From the NCBI RefSeq assembly GCF_017052465.1, contig NZ_JAFHKT010000101.1, forward strand, positions 1 through 37,246: a stretch of DNA of 37,246 bases, given 5' to 3'. A program made the position numbers and the translations under genes. Origin of the DNA: Arthrobacter pascens (GTDB taxonomy: Bacteria > Actinomycetota > Actinomycetes > Actinomycetales > Micrococcaceae). Below the pieces are notes generated by a model, which was given only the letters and a program-made list of their open reading frames with translations, made no database searches and was not told the DNA's origin. Positions 16,048 through 23,606 of this stretch are shown here, piece by piece (positions within the stretch are counted from its first letter, which is position 1; the number at the start of each line of letters is the position of its first letter).

Positions 16048-17490
16048 TTATTTCAAATGATCCACCAGCTGGGCCGCGATGCCGGTGTACTTGCCCGGAG
16101 TCAGTGCCAGCAGCCGGGCTTCGGCTTCGGGAGAAAGGCCCAGGCTCTGGACGAATTCCTGCATCCGGGCGGCGTCAACGCGCTGCCCGCGGGTGAGGTC
16201 CTTGAGCCGCTCGTACGGGTTTTCCATGCCTTCGACGCCAGCGATCGCCTCGGCGCGCATGACCATCTGGATCGCTTCGCCCAGGACCTCCCAGTTGGTG
16301 TCCAGGTCTGCGGCGAGCACGCTTTCCGCGACGTCGAGGCGTTCCAGGCCCTTGGCCACATTGGAGATGGCCAGCAGCGAGTGGCCGAACGCCACGCCGA
16401 TGTTGCGCTGGCTGGAGGAGTCCGTGAGGTCGCGCTGCCAGCGGGAGGTGACCAGCGTGGATCCCAGCACGTCCAGGAGCCCGGAGGAGATCTCCAGGTT
16501 GGCCTCGGCGTTTTCAAAGCGGATCGGGTTGACCTTGTGCGGCATCGTGGAGGAGCCCGTGGCACCCGCCACCGGGATCTGCGCGAAGTAGCCGATGGAG
16601 ATGTAGCTCCAGATGTCCGTGCAGACGTTGTGCAGGATGCGGTTGAAGCGGGCGACGTCGGCGTACAGCTCGGCCTGCCAGTCGTGGCTCTCGATCTGGG
16701 TGGTCAGCGGGTTCCAGGCAAGGCCCAGGCCCTCGACGAATGACTTGGAGACGTGCTGCCAGTCGGCGCCGGGGACGGAGGCCACATGGGCGGCGTAGGT
16801 GCCGGTGGCGCCGTTGATCTTGCCCAGGTACTCGGTCTTGGCGATGCGGTCGAGCTGGCGGGTGAGGCGGTGCGCGATGACGGCGAGTTCCTTGCCCAGG
16901 GTGGTGGGCGTTGCAGGCTGGCCGTGCGTGCGGGACAGCATGGGCACGGCGCGGTTGTCCTCCGCCATCCTGCTGATCTGGGCCACCAGGGCACGTGCGG
17001 CCGGCAGCCACACGTCCTCCACAGCACCCTTCACGCCGAGCGCGTAGGAGAGGTTGTTGATGTCCTCGGAGGTGCAGCCGAAATGCACCATGGCGGTCAG
17101 GTTTTCGATGCCGATGGCGGGCAGGCGGCGGCCGATGTAGTACTCCACTGCCTTCACGTCGTGAACCGTGACGGCCTCGATTTCGGCCAGTTCAGCCACG
17201 GAGGCGGCGTCGAATTCGGTGACGATCGCGCGGAGCTGCTCCTGCTGGTCGGCCGTCAGCGGGCCCGCGCCCGGCAGGACGTTGTTGCTGGTCAGGTGGA
17301 TGAGCCACTCCACCTCGACGGCGACCCGGTCGCGGTTGAGGGCAGCCTCGGACAGGTAGTCAACGAGGGGTGCGACGGCGGACTGGTAGCGGCCGTCCAG
17401 CGGGCCGAGCGCAATCTGTTCCGGTGAGGCGGCGAGGGCCAGGCGTCCGGAGGGCGTACGGGTGTCAGCTGTGGCGGCAGTTTCAGGCAT
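16048..17490 (-). CDS. purB: Adenylosuccinate lyase
   Basis: PurB cleaves SAICAR to AICAR, and adenylosuccinate to AMP, releasing fumarate each time. It is a cytoplasmic homotetramer of the fumarase/aspartase superfamily. The signature loop G312-SSTMPHKVNP carries the catalytic Ser. The TSEDINN segment and SRTHGQPATPTT supply active-site His residues, and the N-terminal GPLDGRY resembles the E. coli-type PurB subgroup. At 480 residues it is slightly longer than the E. coli enzyme because of an N-terminal extension of about 20 residues. No other pur gene is adjacent. A weak AGG precedes the ATG at 17488-17490. Confidence 0.95.
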   Translation of the reverse strand: MPETAATADTRTPSGRLALAASPEQIALGPLDGRYQSAVAPLVDYLSEAALNRDRVAVEVEWLIHLTSNNVLPGAGPLTADQQEQLRAIVTEFDAASVAELAEIEAVTVHDVKAVEYYIGRRLPAIGIENLTAMVHFGCTSEDINNLSYALGVKGAVEDVWLPAARALVAQISRMAEDNRAVPMLSRTHGQPATPTTLGKELAVIAHRLTRQLDRIAKTEYLGKINGATGTYAAHVASVPGADWQHVSKSFVEGLGLAWNPLTTQIESHDWQAELYADVARFNRILHNVCTDIWSYISIGYFAQIPVAGATGSSTMPHKVNPIRFENAEANLEISSGLLDVLGSTLVTSRWQRDLTDSSSQRNIGVAFGHSLLAISNVAKGLERLDVAESVLAADLDTNWEVLGEAIQMVMRAEAIAGVEGMENPYERLKDLTRGQRVDAARMQEFVQSLGLSPEAEARLLALTPGKYTGIAAQLVDHLK

Positions 17491-17692
17491 GACCTGATTC
17501 TTTCATGAACTCCGGCGCGCGCCGAAGCATGCGGTTGCTTGTGACTTCTCCTCCCCAGCCTGCGTCCGGGGCGCCTATCCACATAGCCGACGGCGGCTGT
17601 TCAGGAGCAGCGCAGGGCGCCTTAGCGTTGTCGGCAGGACGGGAGAAAGTGGCGGGTGCCGGCAGCGCCGGCCGGACGGACAGGGGAAACAC

Positions 17693-17998
17693 ATGAGCGC
17701 CAGCTTTACCGCGGACGACGCGTCGGCGTGCTCGTCGCGCCAGTTTGAGGTGCAGCTCCTGGCAGGGAGGGCTGAGGCCTGTGCGGAGCAGCTCGATGGT
17801 GTTCTGTTCCGGCTTTCGCAGCTGCAGCTGTCCGACTGGCAGTCGCCCGCCGGGGCGGCCTACCGGATGAGCATCGGGCTGCAGGCGGCCGCCCTCCGAC
17901 GAGCCAAGGAACGCATGGACCTGGCCGCGCAGGCGATCCGCGGGCATGCTCGGAATGTGTCGGTGTCGTCCATGCGGACTGCGGCTGGGGGCTACTGA
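17693..17998 (+). CDS. Small WXG100-like helical protein
   Basis: This 101-residue protein is predicted to be almost entirely alpha-helical. A central turn, SDWQSPAGAAYR, sits between two helices of about 35-40 residues. This is the layout of WXG100/ESAT-6-like proteins, where a W-x-G turn and a conserved small/aromatic pattern separate two helices; here the turn reads W-Q-S-P-A-G. No signal peptide or membrane segment is seen. It starts at ATG 17693 with AGGGGA 6-7 nt upstream. Its stop overlaps the start of the next gene (TGATG at 17996-18000), so the two proteins are probably made together. No ESX secretion gene lies in the window. A chaperone or immunity-like partner role is an alternative. 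Confidence 0.6.
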   Translation: MSASFTADDASACSSRQFEVQLLAGRAEACAEQLDGVLFRLSQLQLSDWQSPAGAAYRMSIGLQAAALRRAKERMDLAAQAIRGHARNVSVSSMRTAAGGY

Positions 17999-19524
17999 TG
18001 GCCGAGGTGACGCCGTCGGGGAGCGGCGGCCCGCTGCGGCCTCTGGAAGCGGCGCCGGACGGCCACTTCTCGGTACGGGGCGGGGTGGCGGGAATCGCCT
18101 TCCAGCTGGAGGAGCTGGCGGCAGGTGCGCGCGGGCTGGAAGATCTGGCCCGGGACCTTGCCGCCGTGGAAGTGTCTGCCCACAGAATCTGGACGGAACT
18201 GGTTCCGTACCAAAACGATCCGCCGTCAAGCGGGGCGGAAGCGCTCACCGCCGTCGGGGAAGGGCGGCGTGCTGTGGCCACGGTGCGGGAGGAACTGCAG
18301 GATATTGGCAGCCAGATACAGGCCTGCCAGCGGGAGTACGAGGAGGCCGAACAGCGGACCCTGTCGCACCTCCGCTTCGGCACGGACTCGCTGAAGCTGG
18401 TGCTGCCACAGTTGGTGGACATGCACCTCGGCGGGTTCCCCAATCCGTACAGCCCTGACCTTAGCCGGCTGCTGAACAGGGACAGCACAGAGGCGCTCGC
18501 AGGCAATTATCCGTTCATCATGGCCCTTGTGGGGGCAAATCCCGAGCGTGCGCTCGAGGCGGCGAGCCTGGCGGTGACATCGGAGATGCAGGGGCCCGGC
18601 ATCCCCATTTTTGTCCGCATGCTGGTTGACGGGCTGATGCCGCACCTCAGGCCGCGCGAGGTCAAGGCAATCGGGGGTACCAGCTCGAACGTCCTCCTTG
18701 ACGCCTCCCCCGCGGGGCTACTGTCCAGAGCACGGTCCGTGGATGAGGACGGCAAAGGCAAGATCGAAATCCTCAAGACGGCCAGCGGGGGTCATGAGGC
18801 CTTCATCGTCGTTGTTCCCGGCACCCAGCCCGGAGACGCGGGCGGTCCCAACCCGTTCGATGAGGCCGGAATCGTCGAAGCGCTCGGATACGACTCCGAG
18901 CATACGAGTGCCGCCATCCGGGAAGCGCTGCAGCAGGCAGGGGCGGAGGCAGGCTCCCAGGTGGTGGCTGTTGGCTACAGCCAGGGCGGGATCCATGCCA
19001 TGAACCTGAGCCAGGACAAGGCCTTTCTCGCCGAGTACGATCTCAAATACGTGCTGACGGCGGGGTCCCCGGTCGGGGGCATCAACCCGGAGCCGGGGAT
19101 CAGCAGCCTGCACCTGGAACACCGGCAGGACTGGGTCCCGGGGAGTGAAGGGGCAATCAATCCGGACACCCGGGACCGGGTGACCGTCACGCTCGAGAAC
19201 CGCGTGCTGACGCCCTTGGGCGAGGCTCCGGGGCTCGGTCCCGGCCACAGGCTCACCAACTATGAAGCCGGCGCCCGGGTGGTCGCCGCGAGCAGCGACC
19301 CGTCCCTCACGGCGTCAACAGAGGCGCTTGCCGGGGTCGTGGGTACCGGGGGAGCGGCCATGGCCACGCGCTTCCAGCTGGTCCGCACTCCGAAGCCGCA
19401 ACACTACTTTGCGGGCCTCAGCCCTGGATTCGAACCGGACATCCGGACCGTCGAAGGAAAGGCTGCGGGCAGGACACCAGAAGGAACGGGCAGGGCACCA
19501 GAAGGAAACGGCCGGCGTCGGTGA
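17998..19524 (+). CDS. Alpha/beta hydrolase with N-terminal helical domain, possible WXG-linked effector
   Basis: This 508-residue protein is translationally coupled to the WXG100-like gene. The first 110 or so residues are helical and WXG-like in flavour (IAFQLEELAAGARGLEDLARDL; AVATVREELQDIGSQIQ). A second helical part follows to about 225. The C-terminal half is an alpha/beta hydrolase: VVVPGT, then the nucleophile elbow GYSQGG with Ser328, then Asp378 in HRQDWVPG and His417 in GPGHRLTNY. The order and spacing suit a lipase/esterase triad. The tail is a short degenerate repeat (GRTPEGTGRAPEGNGRR). There is no signal peptide, so export, if any, would need a specialised route. It ends convergent with a holin-family gene. 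The function is inferred. Confidence 0.65.
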   Translation: MAEVTPSGSGGPLRPLEAAPDGHFSVRGGVAGIAFQLEELAAGARGLEDLARDLAAVEVSAHRIWTELVPYQNDPPSSGAEALTAVGEGRRAVATVREELQDIGSQIQACQREYEEAEQRTLSHLRFGTDSLKLVLPQLVDMHLGGFPNPYSPDLSRLLNRDSTEALAGNYPFIMALVGANPERALEAASLAVTSEMQGPGIPIFVRMLVDGLMPHLRPREVKAIGGTSSNVLLDASPAGLLSRARSVDEDGKGKIEILKTASGGHEAFIVVVPGTQPGDAGGPNPFDEAGIVEALGYDSEHTSAAIREALQQAGAEAGSQVVAVGYSQGGIHAMNLSQDKAFLAEYDLKYVLTAGSPVGGINPEPGISSLHLEHRQDWVPGSEGAINPDTRDRVTVTLENRVLTPLGEAPGLGPGHRLTNYEAGARVVAASSDPSLTASTEALAGVVGTGGAAMATRFQLVRTPKPQHYFAGLSPGFEPDIRTVEGKAAGRTPEGTGRAPEGNGRRR

Positions 19525-19530
19525 GGCCGT

Positions 19531-19554
19531 CCGGCAGGGCAGCTGCCCTACCGG
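19531..19554. terminator. Palindrome at convergent gene ends
   Basis: AGGGCAGCTGCCCT (19536-19549) is a perfect 14-bp palindrome. CCGG repeats on both flanks extend it to 24 bp with one mismatch. It begins 7 nt after the stop of the hydrolase gene and overlaps the last codons of the convergent holin-family gene. It probably stops transcription in at least one direction, though no U-tract is present. Confidence 0.4.
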
Positions 19555-19976
19555 TGGCGTGCGCCAGGGATCCTGTCGGCCACCAGCGAAACGATGGTGA
19601 TAATGATGGCCGCCAGCACGGCGGTCCAGAAGAACGAGTCAATCGTGAAGTCCACCGGTGTATAGCTGCTGATCCACGAGGTCAGGTACAGCATGGCAGC
19701 GTTGATGACGATCGTGAACAGGCCCAGGGTGAGGATGGTGATGGGCAGCGAGAGGAAGCTGACGATCGGACGCACGAAGGCATTGACCAGCCCAAAAATC
19801 AGCCCGATGAACAGGTAGGCCAGGACGATGCCGGCGGCGTCGGTCCCCTGGCTGACGCCGGTCTTCGCCACCGCCTCTGTGGTGGCCGAGGTGGTGATGT
19901 CCAATCCGGGAAGAATCCAGCTGGCAATCCACAGCGCCAGACCATTGATGAGCACGCGGACGATGAAAGATCGCAT
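19548..19976 (-). CDS. Phage-holin-family (holin superfamily IV, YvlD-like) membrane protein
   Basis: This 142-residue protein has four hydrophobic segments (about residues 5-20, 48-66, 70-100 and 115-133). The motif GLIFGLVNAFVRPIVSFLSLPITILTLGLF is the hallmark of the chromosomal holin superfamily IV group, widely found in actinobacteria and firmicutes with no phage link. The role is unknown; envelope stress or membrane integrity is often suggested. The ATG at 19974-19976 has no obvious ribosome site. The gene is divergent from the HisC/Pat-type aminotransferase, 80 bp away. Confidence 0.8.
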   Translation of the reverse strand: MRSFIVRVLINGLALWIASWILPGLDITTSATTEAVAKTGVSQGTDAAGIVLAYLFIGLIFGLVNAFVRPIVSFLSLPITILTLGLFTIVINAAMLYLTSWISSYTPVDFTIDSFFWTAVLAAIIITIVSLVADRIPGARHR

Positions 19977-20043
19977 GCGCCCATGCTGTCATATCTCGCG
20001 GGACACCGCGGGATACGGGCACAACCGCCGGAGGCGGGCGAAG

Positions 20044-20049
20044 TAGGCT
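20044..20049 (+). promoter_or_regulatory. -10 box, leaderless aminotransferase gene
   Basis: TAGGCT lies 7 nt before the ATG at 20057, and no Shine-Dalgarno sequence is seen. The same hexamer occurs before the HTH gene at 37039. Transcription should begin at or next to the start codon. Confidence 0.5.
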
Positions 20050-20056
20050 AGTTGGC

Positions 20057-21175
20057 ATGACTTCATCAGAGACCATGGCGGGCGGTGTCAGGCCGAGACC
20101 GGTGGTTGACCGGCTGCCCCGCTACGCCGCAGGCAAGCCGCCCGTCGTCGTCGACGGCCTGGCCAGCTACAAACTGTCGTCTAATGAGAACCCGCTCCCG
20201 CCGATTCCGGCCGTTGCCGAGGCCATCGCGGCGCAGACCGACTTTAACCGCTACCCGGACCCGCTGAGCACCAAGCTCCGGACCGCGCTCGCCGGCTTCC
20301 TGGATGTGCCGGCCGAGGACATCGTCACCGGCGCGGGCAGCCTTGGGGCACTCAACCAGATTCTGGCAGCCTTCGCCGGCCAGAACGATGACGGCAAAGC
20401 CGACGAAGTGATCTACGCATGGCGCTCCTTCGAGGCCTATCCCATCTGTGTTGGTTTGGCCGGGGCCGAGAGTGTGCGTATTCCCCTCACCCCGGACGGC
20501 CGCCACAATCTTGAAGCCATGGCGGCAGCCGTGACCATGCGCACCAAGGTCATTCTTCTCTGCACGCCGAACAACCCCACCGGCCCCATCCTGACGGCCG
20601 AAGAAACCGAACGGTTCATCAAGACCGTTCCTTCCGACGTGGTCGTGGTCATCGACGAGGCCTACCAGGAGTTCGTCCGGGCGGAAGACGCCGTCGACGG
20701 CATTCGGATGTACCGGAAATACCCCAATGTGGTGGCGCTCCGGACGTTCTCCAAGGCACACGGCCTCGCCGGGTTGCGCGTGGGCTACAGCATCTCCCAG
20801 CCGGAACTCACGCAGCACCTTCGCGTGGCCGCCACACCCTTTGCGGTATCCCAGATCGCGGAACAGGCCGCCGTGGTGTCCCTCCAGAATTTTGATCAGG
20901 TTGTAGAAAGGGTACAAAGCCTGGTGGATGAGCGGGACCGCGTGACGGCCGGTCTCCGAGGCCTCGGCTGGTTCGTTCCAGAGGCGCAGGGGAACTTTGT
21001 CTGGCTGAACCTGGGCGAAGACAGCGCCGAGTTCGCACAGCTGGCAGGGGAGCGGGCGCTGTCCGTGCGTGCCTTCGGAAACGAGGGAGTCCGGGTCAGC
21101 ATCGGCGAGGTGGAGGCCAACACGCGATTCCTCGACCTCTGTGCGGTTTATACAAAACCCCCGCGGGGTTCCTAG
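20057..21175 (+). CDS. pat: PLP aminotransferase, HisC/Pat type
   Basis: This 372-residue fold-type I aminotransferase belongs to subgroup I-beta. SSNENPLPP near the N-terminus is the substrate/PLP phosphate entry motif of histidinol-phosphate and aromatic (Pat) aminotransferases. TPNNPTGP binds PLP, VVVIDEAYQEF supplies the Asp that pairs with the pyridine nitrogen, and Lys233 in TFSKAHGLAGLRVGY forms the Schiff base. Actinobacteria usually keep true hisC in the his operon. A lone copy beside a 2-oxoacid dehydrogenase operon is more likely Pat, making or using aromatic 2-oxo acids, but HisC cannot be ruled out. It is preceded by a leaderless-type -10 box. A hairpin covers its last codons. 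Confidence 0.82.
   Translation: MTSSETMAGGVRPRPVVDRLPRYAAGKPPVVVDGLASYKLSSNENPLPPIPAVAEAIAAQTDFNRYPDPLSTKLRTALAGFLDVPAEDIVTGAGSLGALNQILAAFAGQNDDGKADEVIYAWRSFEAYPICVGLAGAESVRIPLTPDGRHNLEAMAAAVTMRTKVILLCTPNNPTGPILTAEETERFIKTVPSDVVVVIDEAYQEFVRAEDAVDGIRMYRKYPNVVALRTFSKAHGLAGLRVGYSISQPELTQHLRVAATPFAVSQIAEQAAVVSLQNFDQVVERVQSLVDERDRVTAGLRGLGWFVPEAQGNFVWLNLGEDSAEFAQLAGERALSVRAFGNEGVRVSIGEVEANTRFLDLCAVYTKPPRGS
21156..21170. terminator. Short hairpin at the 3' end of the aminotransferase gene
   Basis: AACCCC-CGC-GGGGTT lies in the last codons and is followed by the stop at 21173-21175. The stem is only 6 bp and there is no U-tract, so this is a weak terminator candidate at best. Confidence 0.25.
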
Positions 21176-21234
21176 CGGTTAACGAATGCCCCGGGGTAGT
21201 TAGGCCGGATAAAGTAAGGAACAGTAAGCCAGAA

Positions 21235-21276
21235 ATATATGCCGCATATGGAATGCATTCCGTATGCGGCATATAT
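21235..21276. promoter_or_regulatory. 42-bp near-perfect palindrome upstream of the 2-oxoacid dehydrogenase operon
   Basis: Outer arms ATATATGCCGCATA (21235-21248) and TATGCGGCATATAT (21263-21276) are exact complements. The centre GGAATGCATTCC (21250-21261) is itself palindromic. Only the pair at 21249/21262 is mismatched, so 40 of 42 positions agree. Each half carries GCCGCATNNGGA. It lies 48 bp before the E1-alpha start and is almost certainly an operator for a multimeric regulator, but the regulator is not encoded nearby. Confidence 0.75.
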
Positions 21277-21292
21277 CCCAGCGACATTGCAA

Positions 21293-21306
21293 CGCATCCG
21301 GATGCG
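21293..21306. promoter_or_regulatory. Second, shorter operator before the 2-oxoacid dehydrogenase operon
   Basis: CGCATCCGGATGCG is a perfect 14-bp palindrome, 17 bp from the E1-alpha start. On the minus strand 21297-21308 reads GCCGCATCCGGA, a third copy of the 12-mer found in both halves of the 42-bp palindrome. Centre-to-centre distance to the large palindrome is 44 bp, about four helix turns, so both lie on the same face of DNA. Confidence 0.65.
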
Positions 21307-21323
21307 GCAAGCAAGGAGACGGT

Positions 21324-22550
21324 ATGGGCGCCACACATCTGCCCTCCACCGAGTTCGACGGAACAGACGTGGATGACCAGCTAGAGGCCGAGGCTGCCCT
21401 GGGCGAGCCGCCGGTCGAGATGGTCCAGCTGCTGGGCCCGGACGGCAAGCTCGGCACGGACGCCATGTTTTCGGAGTATGCCGAACGGCTGGATGCGGAA
21501 AAGCTGCGCGGCTTTTATGCCGACATGACCGCCATCCGGCGGTTCGACCAGGAGGCCACGGCGCTCCAGCGCCAGGGCCAGCTGGCGCTCTGGGTTCCGC
21601 TGACCGGCCAGGAGGCTGCGCAGATCGGCTCCGGACGGGCCAGCCAGCCCCAGGACTACATCTTCCCCACCTACCGCGAACACGGTGTTGCCCTGACCCG
21701 GAACGTTGACCTCGCCGAGCTCCTCCGCCAGTTCCGCGGCATCTCCAACGGTGGCTGGAACCCCAAGGACACTAACTTCCACCTGTACACGCTGGTCCTT
21801 GCTGCACAGACGCCGCACGCCGTCGGCTACGCCATGGGCATCCAGCGCGATCAGCGGCTCGCTGAGGCCAACGGCATGGCGGAGTCCGGAGCAGCCGAGC
21901 CGAAGGCCGCCGTCATGGTCTATTTCGGCGACGGCGCCAGCTCCGAGGGCGACGTTCACGAATCCATGGTGTTTGCCTCGTCCTACAAGGCGCCGGTGGT
22001 CTTCTTCTGCCAGAACAACCACTGGGCCATCTCCGTGCCCACGGCGGTGCAGACCCGCATCCCGCTGTCCAACCGGGCCAAGGGCTACGGGTTCCCGGGC
22101 ATCCGGGTGGACGGCAACGACGTCATTGCCGTGCACGCCGTCACTGAGTGGGCGCTCGAGCACGCCCGGCAGGGCAACGGACCGGTGCTGATCGAGGCGT
22201 TCACCTACCGCGTCGGCGCCCACACCACGGCGGACGACCCCACGAAGTACCGCGCATCCTCCGAAGAGGCGATGTGGCGGGCCAAGGACCCGCTGGAGCG
22301 GCTGGAGAAGTACCTCCGCTCCGAGGACATGGCCGATGACGCCTTCTTCAAGCAGGTCGCGGCGGACGGTGATGAACTTGCCGCTTATATCCGCAAGTCC
22401 ACCTACGATTCGGAGACCCCGGACATCCGGACGGCCTTTGCCAACACGTACGTTGAGGCCCACCCTCTTGTGGCCGAGGAGCTGGCCTGGTTCGAGGAGT
22501 ACACCGCTGGTTTTGCCGGCGAGGACACCGCAGAAGGAGCTGGCCACTGA
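21324..22550 (+). CDS. bkdA: 2-oxoacid dehydrogenase E1 component, alpha subunit (branched-chain type)
   Basis: This 408-residue thiamine-diphosphate-binding alpha subunit decarboxylates a 2-oxo acid and works with the beta subunit encoded next. The TPP/Mg motif runs from GDG (202-204) to NN (231-232), the normal 30-residue spacing. FPTYREHG and RVGAHTTADDPTKYR are typical of E1-alpha. Actinobacteria generally use one-chain AceE for pyruvate, so a split alpha2beta2 E1 more likely serves branched-chain or related 2-oxo acids, as in Streptomyces BkdA; automated tools often call it PdhA. It starts at ATG 21324 with AAGGAG 5 nt upstream. An upstream in-frame ATG at 21264 lies inside the palindrome and is rejected. 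Confidence 0.9.
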   Translation: MGATHLPSTEFDGTDVDDQLEAEAALGEPPVEMVQLLGPDGKLGTDAMFSEYAERLDAEKLRGFYADMTAIRRFDQEATALQRQGQLALWVPLTGQEAAQIGSGRASQPQDYIFPTYREHGVALTRNVDLAELLRQFRGISNGGWNPKDTNFHLYTLVLAAQTPHAVGYAMGIQRDQRLAEANGMAESGAAEPKAAVMVYFGDGASSEGDVHESMVFASSYKAPVVFFCQNNHWAISVPTAVQTRIPLSNRAKGYGFPGIRVDGNDVIAVHAVTEWALEHARQGNGPVLIEAFTYRVGAHTTADDPTKYRASSEEAMWRAKDPLERLEKYLRSEDMADDAFFKQVAADGDELAAYIRKSTYDSETPDIRTAFANTYVEAHPLVAEELAWFEEYTAGFAGEDTAEGAGH

Positions 22551-23530
22551 TGACCACCATGACCATTGCCAAGGCCATCAACGAGGGCCTGCGCGCCACC
22601 CTCAGCAACAACCCCAAGACCCTGCTGATGGGCGAAGACATCGGACCCCTCGGCGGCGTATACCGCGTGACAGACGGCCTGATCGGCGAGTTCGGGGCGG
22701 ACCGCGTCGTGGACACGCCGCTGGCGGAATCCGGCATCGTCGGCACCGCCATCGGCCTGGCGCTGCGGGGCTACGTGCCGGTCTGTGAGATCCAGTTCGA
22801 CGGCTTCGTGTTCCCCGGGTTCAACCAGATCACCACCCAGCTCGCCAAGATGCACTCGCGCAGCAACGGGAACCTGACCGTCCCCGTCGTGATCCGCATC
22901 CCCTACGGCGGCGGCATCGGTTCCATCGAGCACCACTCGGAATCGCCCGAGGCACTGTTCGCGCACACCGCCGGCCTCCGCATCATCACTCCGTCGAATC
23001 CGCATGATGCCTACTGGATGATCCAGCAGGCCGTGGACTGCCAGGACCCCGTCATCGTCTTCGAACCCAAACGCCGCTACTGGCTCAAGGGCGAGGTGGA
23101 CACCGCAACGGCGGGACTGGCCGAGGATCCCTTCAAGGCCCACGTTGTCCGGGAGGGCAGCGATGCCACGGTGGTGGTCTACGGGCCCCTCGTTCCGGTG
23201 GCACTCGCAGCGGCGAATGCCGCCGCAGAAGACGGGCGCAGCATCGAGGTCATCGACCTCCGCTCCATCTCGCCGATCGACTTCGACACCATCGAAGCCT
23301 CGGTAAAGAAGACCGGCCGGCTCATCGTCTCCCATGAGGCCCCCACCTTCGGCGGCATCGGAGGCGAAATCGCGGCCCGGATCGGTGAGCGCGCCTTCCA
23401 CTCGCTCGAGGCCCCCGTCATCCGCGTGGGCGGCTTCCACATGCCCTACCCCGTGGCCAAGGTCGAAGAGGACTACCTTCCGGACATCGACCGCATCCTT
23501 GAGGCTCTGGACCGGGCTTTCAGCTACTGA
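22550..23530 (+). CDS. bkdB: 2-oxoacid dehydrogenase E1 component, beta subunit
   Basis: This 326-residue transketolase-like subunit completes the E1 active site. MGEDIGPLGGVYRVTDGL near the N-terminus and VVDTPLAESGIVGTAIGLAL are conserved beta-subunit motifs. FDGFVFPGFNQI and PYGGGIGSIEHHSES contain the TPP-contacting and active-site His region. The C-terminal transketolase domain starts near VVREGSDATVVVYG. The ATG overlaps the alpha-subunit stop (TGATG at 22548-22552), and AAGGAG lies 11 nt upstream, which predicts coupled 1:1 synthesis. An internal ATG four codons on is a minor alternative. Confidence 0.92.
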   Translation: MTTMTIAKAINEGLRATLSNNPKTLLMGEDIGPLGGVYRVTDGLIGEFGADRVVDTPLAESGIVGTAIGLALRGYVPVCEIQFDGFVFPGFNQITTQLAKMHSRSNGNLTVPVVIRIPYGGGIGSIEHHSESPEALFAHTAGLRIITPSNPHDAYWMIQQAVDCQDPVIVFEPKRRYWLKGEVDTATAGLAEDPFKAHVVREGSDATVVVYGPLVPVALAAANAAAEDGRSIEVIDLRSISPIDFDTIEASVKKTGRLIVSHEAPTFGGIGGEIAARIGERAFHSLEAPVIRVGGFHMPYPVAKVEEDYLPDIDRILEALDRAFSY

Positions 23531-23606
23531 CGCTTCCCACTGACGTTTCCGACTGCGGTCGCCTCCGGGCGCCGGCCAGCCTGAGCTTTCGAAACCCGAG
23601 GACCCC

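Noticed and set aside
19548..19976. Prophage remnant suggested by a holin-family gene
   Set aside because: This holin superfamily IV group is a common chromosomal membrane protein in actinobacteria, and no other phage gene is nearby.
20057..21175. Membership of a histidine biosynthesis operon
   Set aside because: No other his gene is in the window, and the aminotransferase stands alone with its own promoter.
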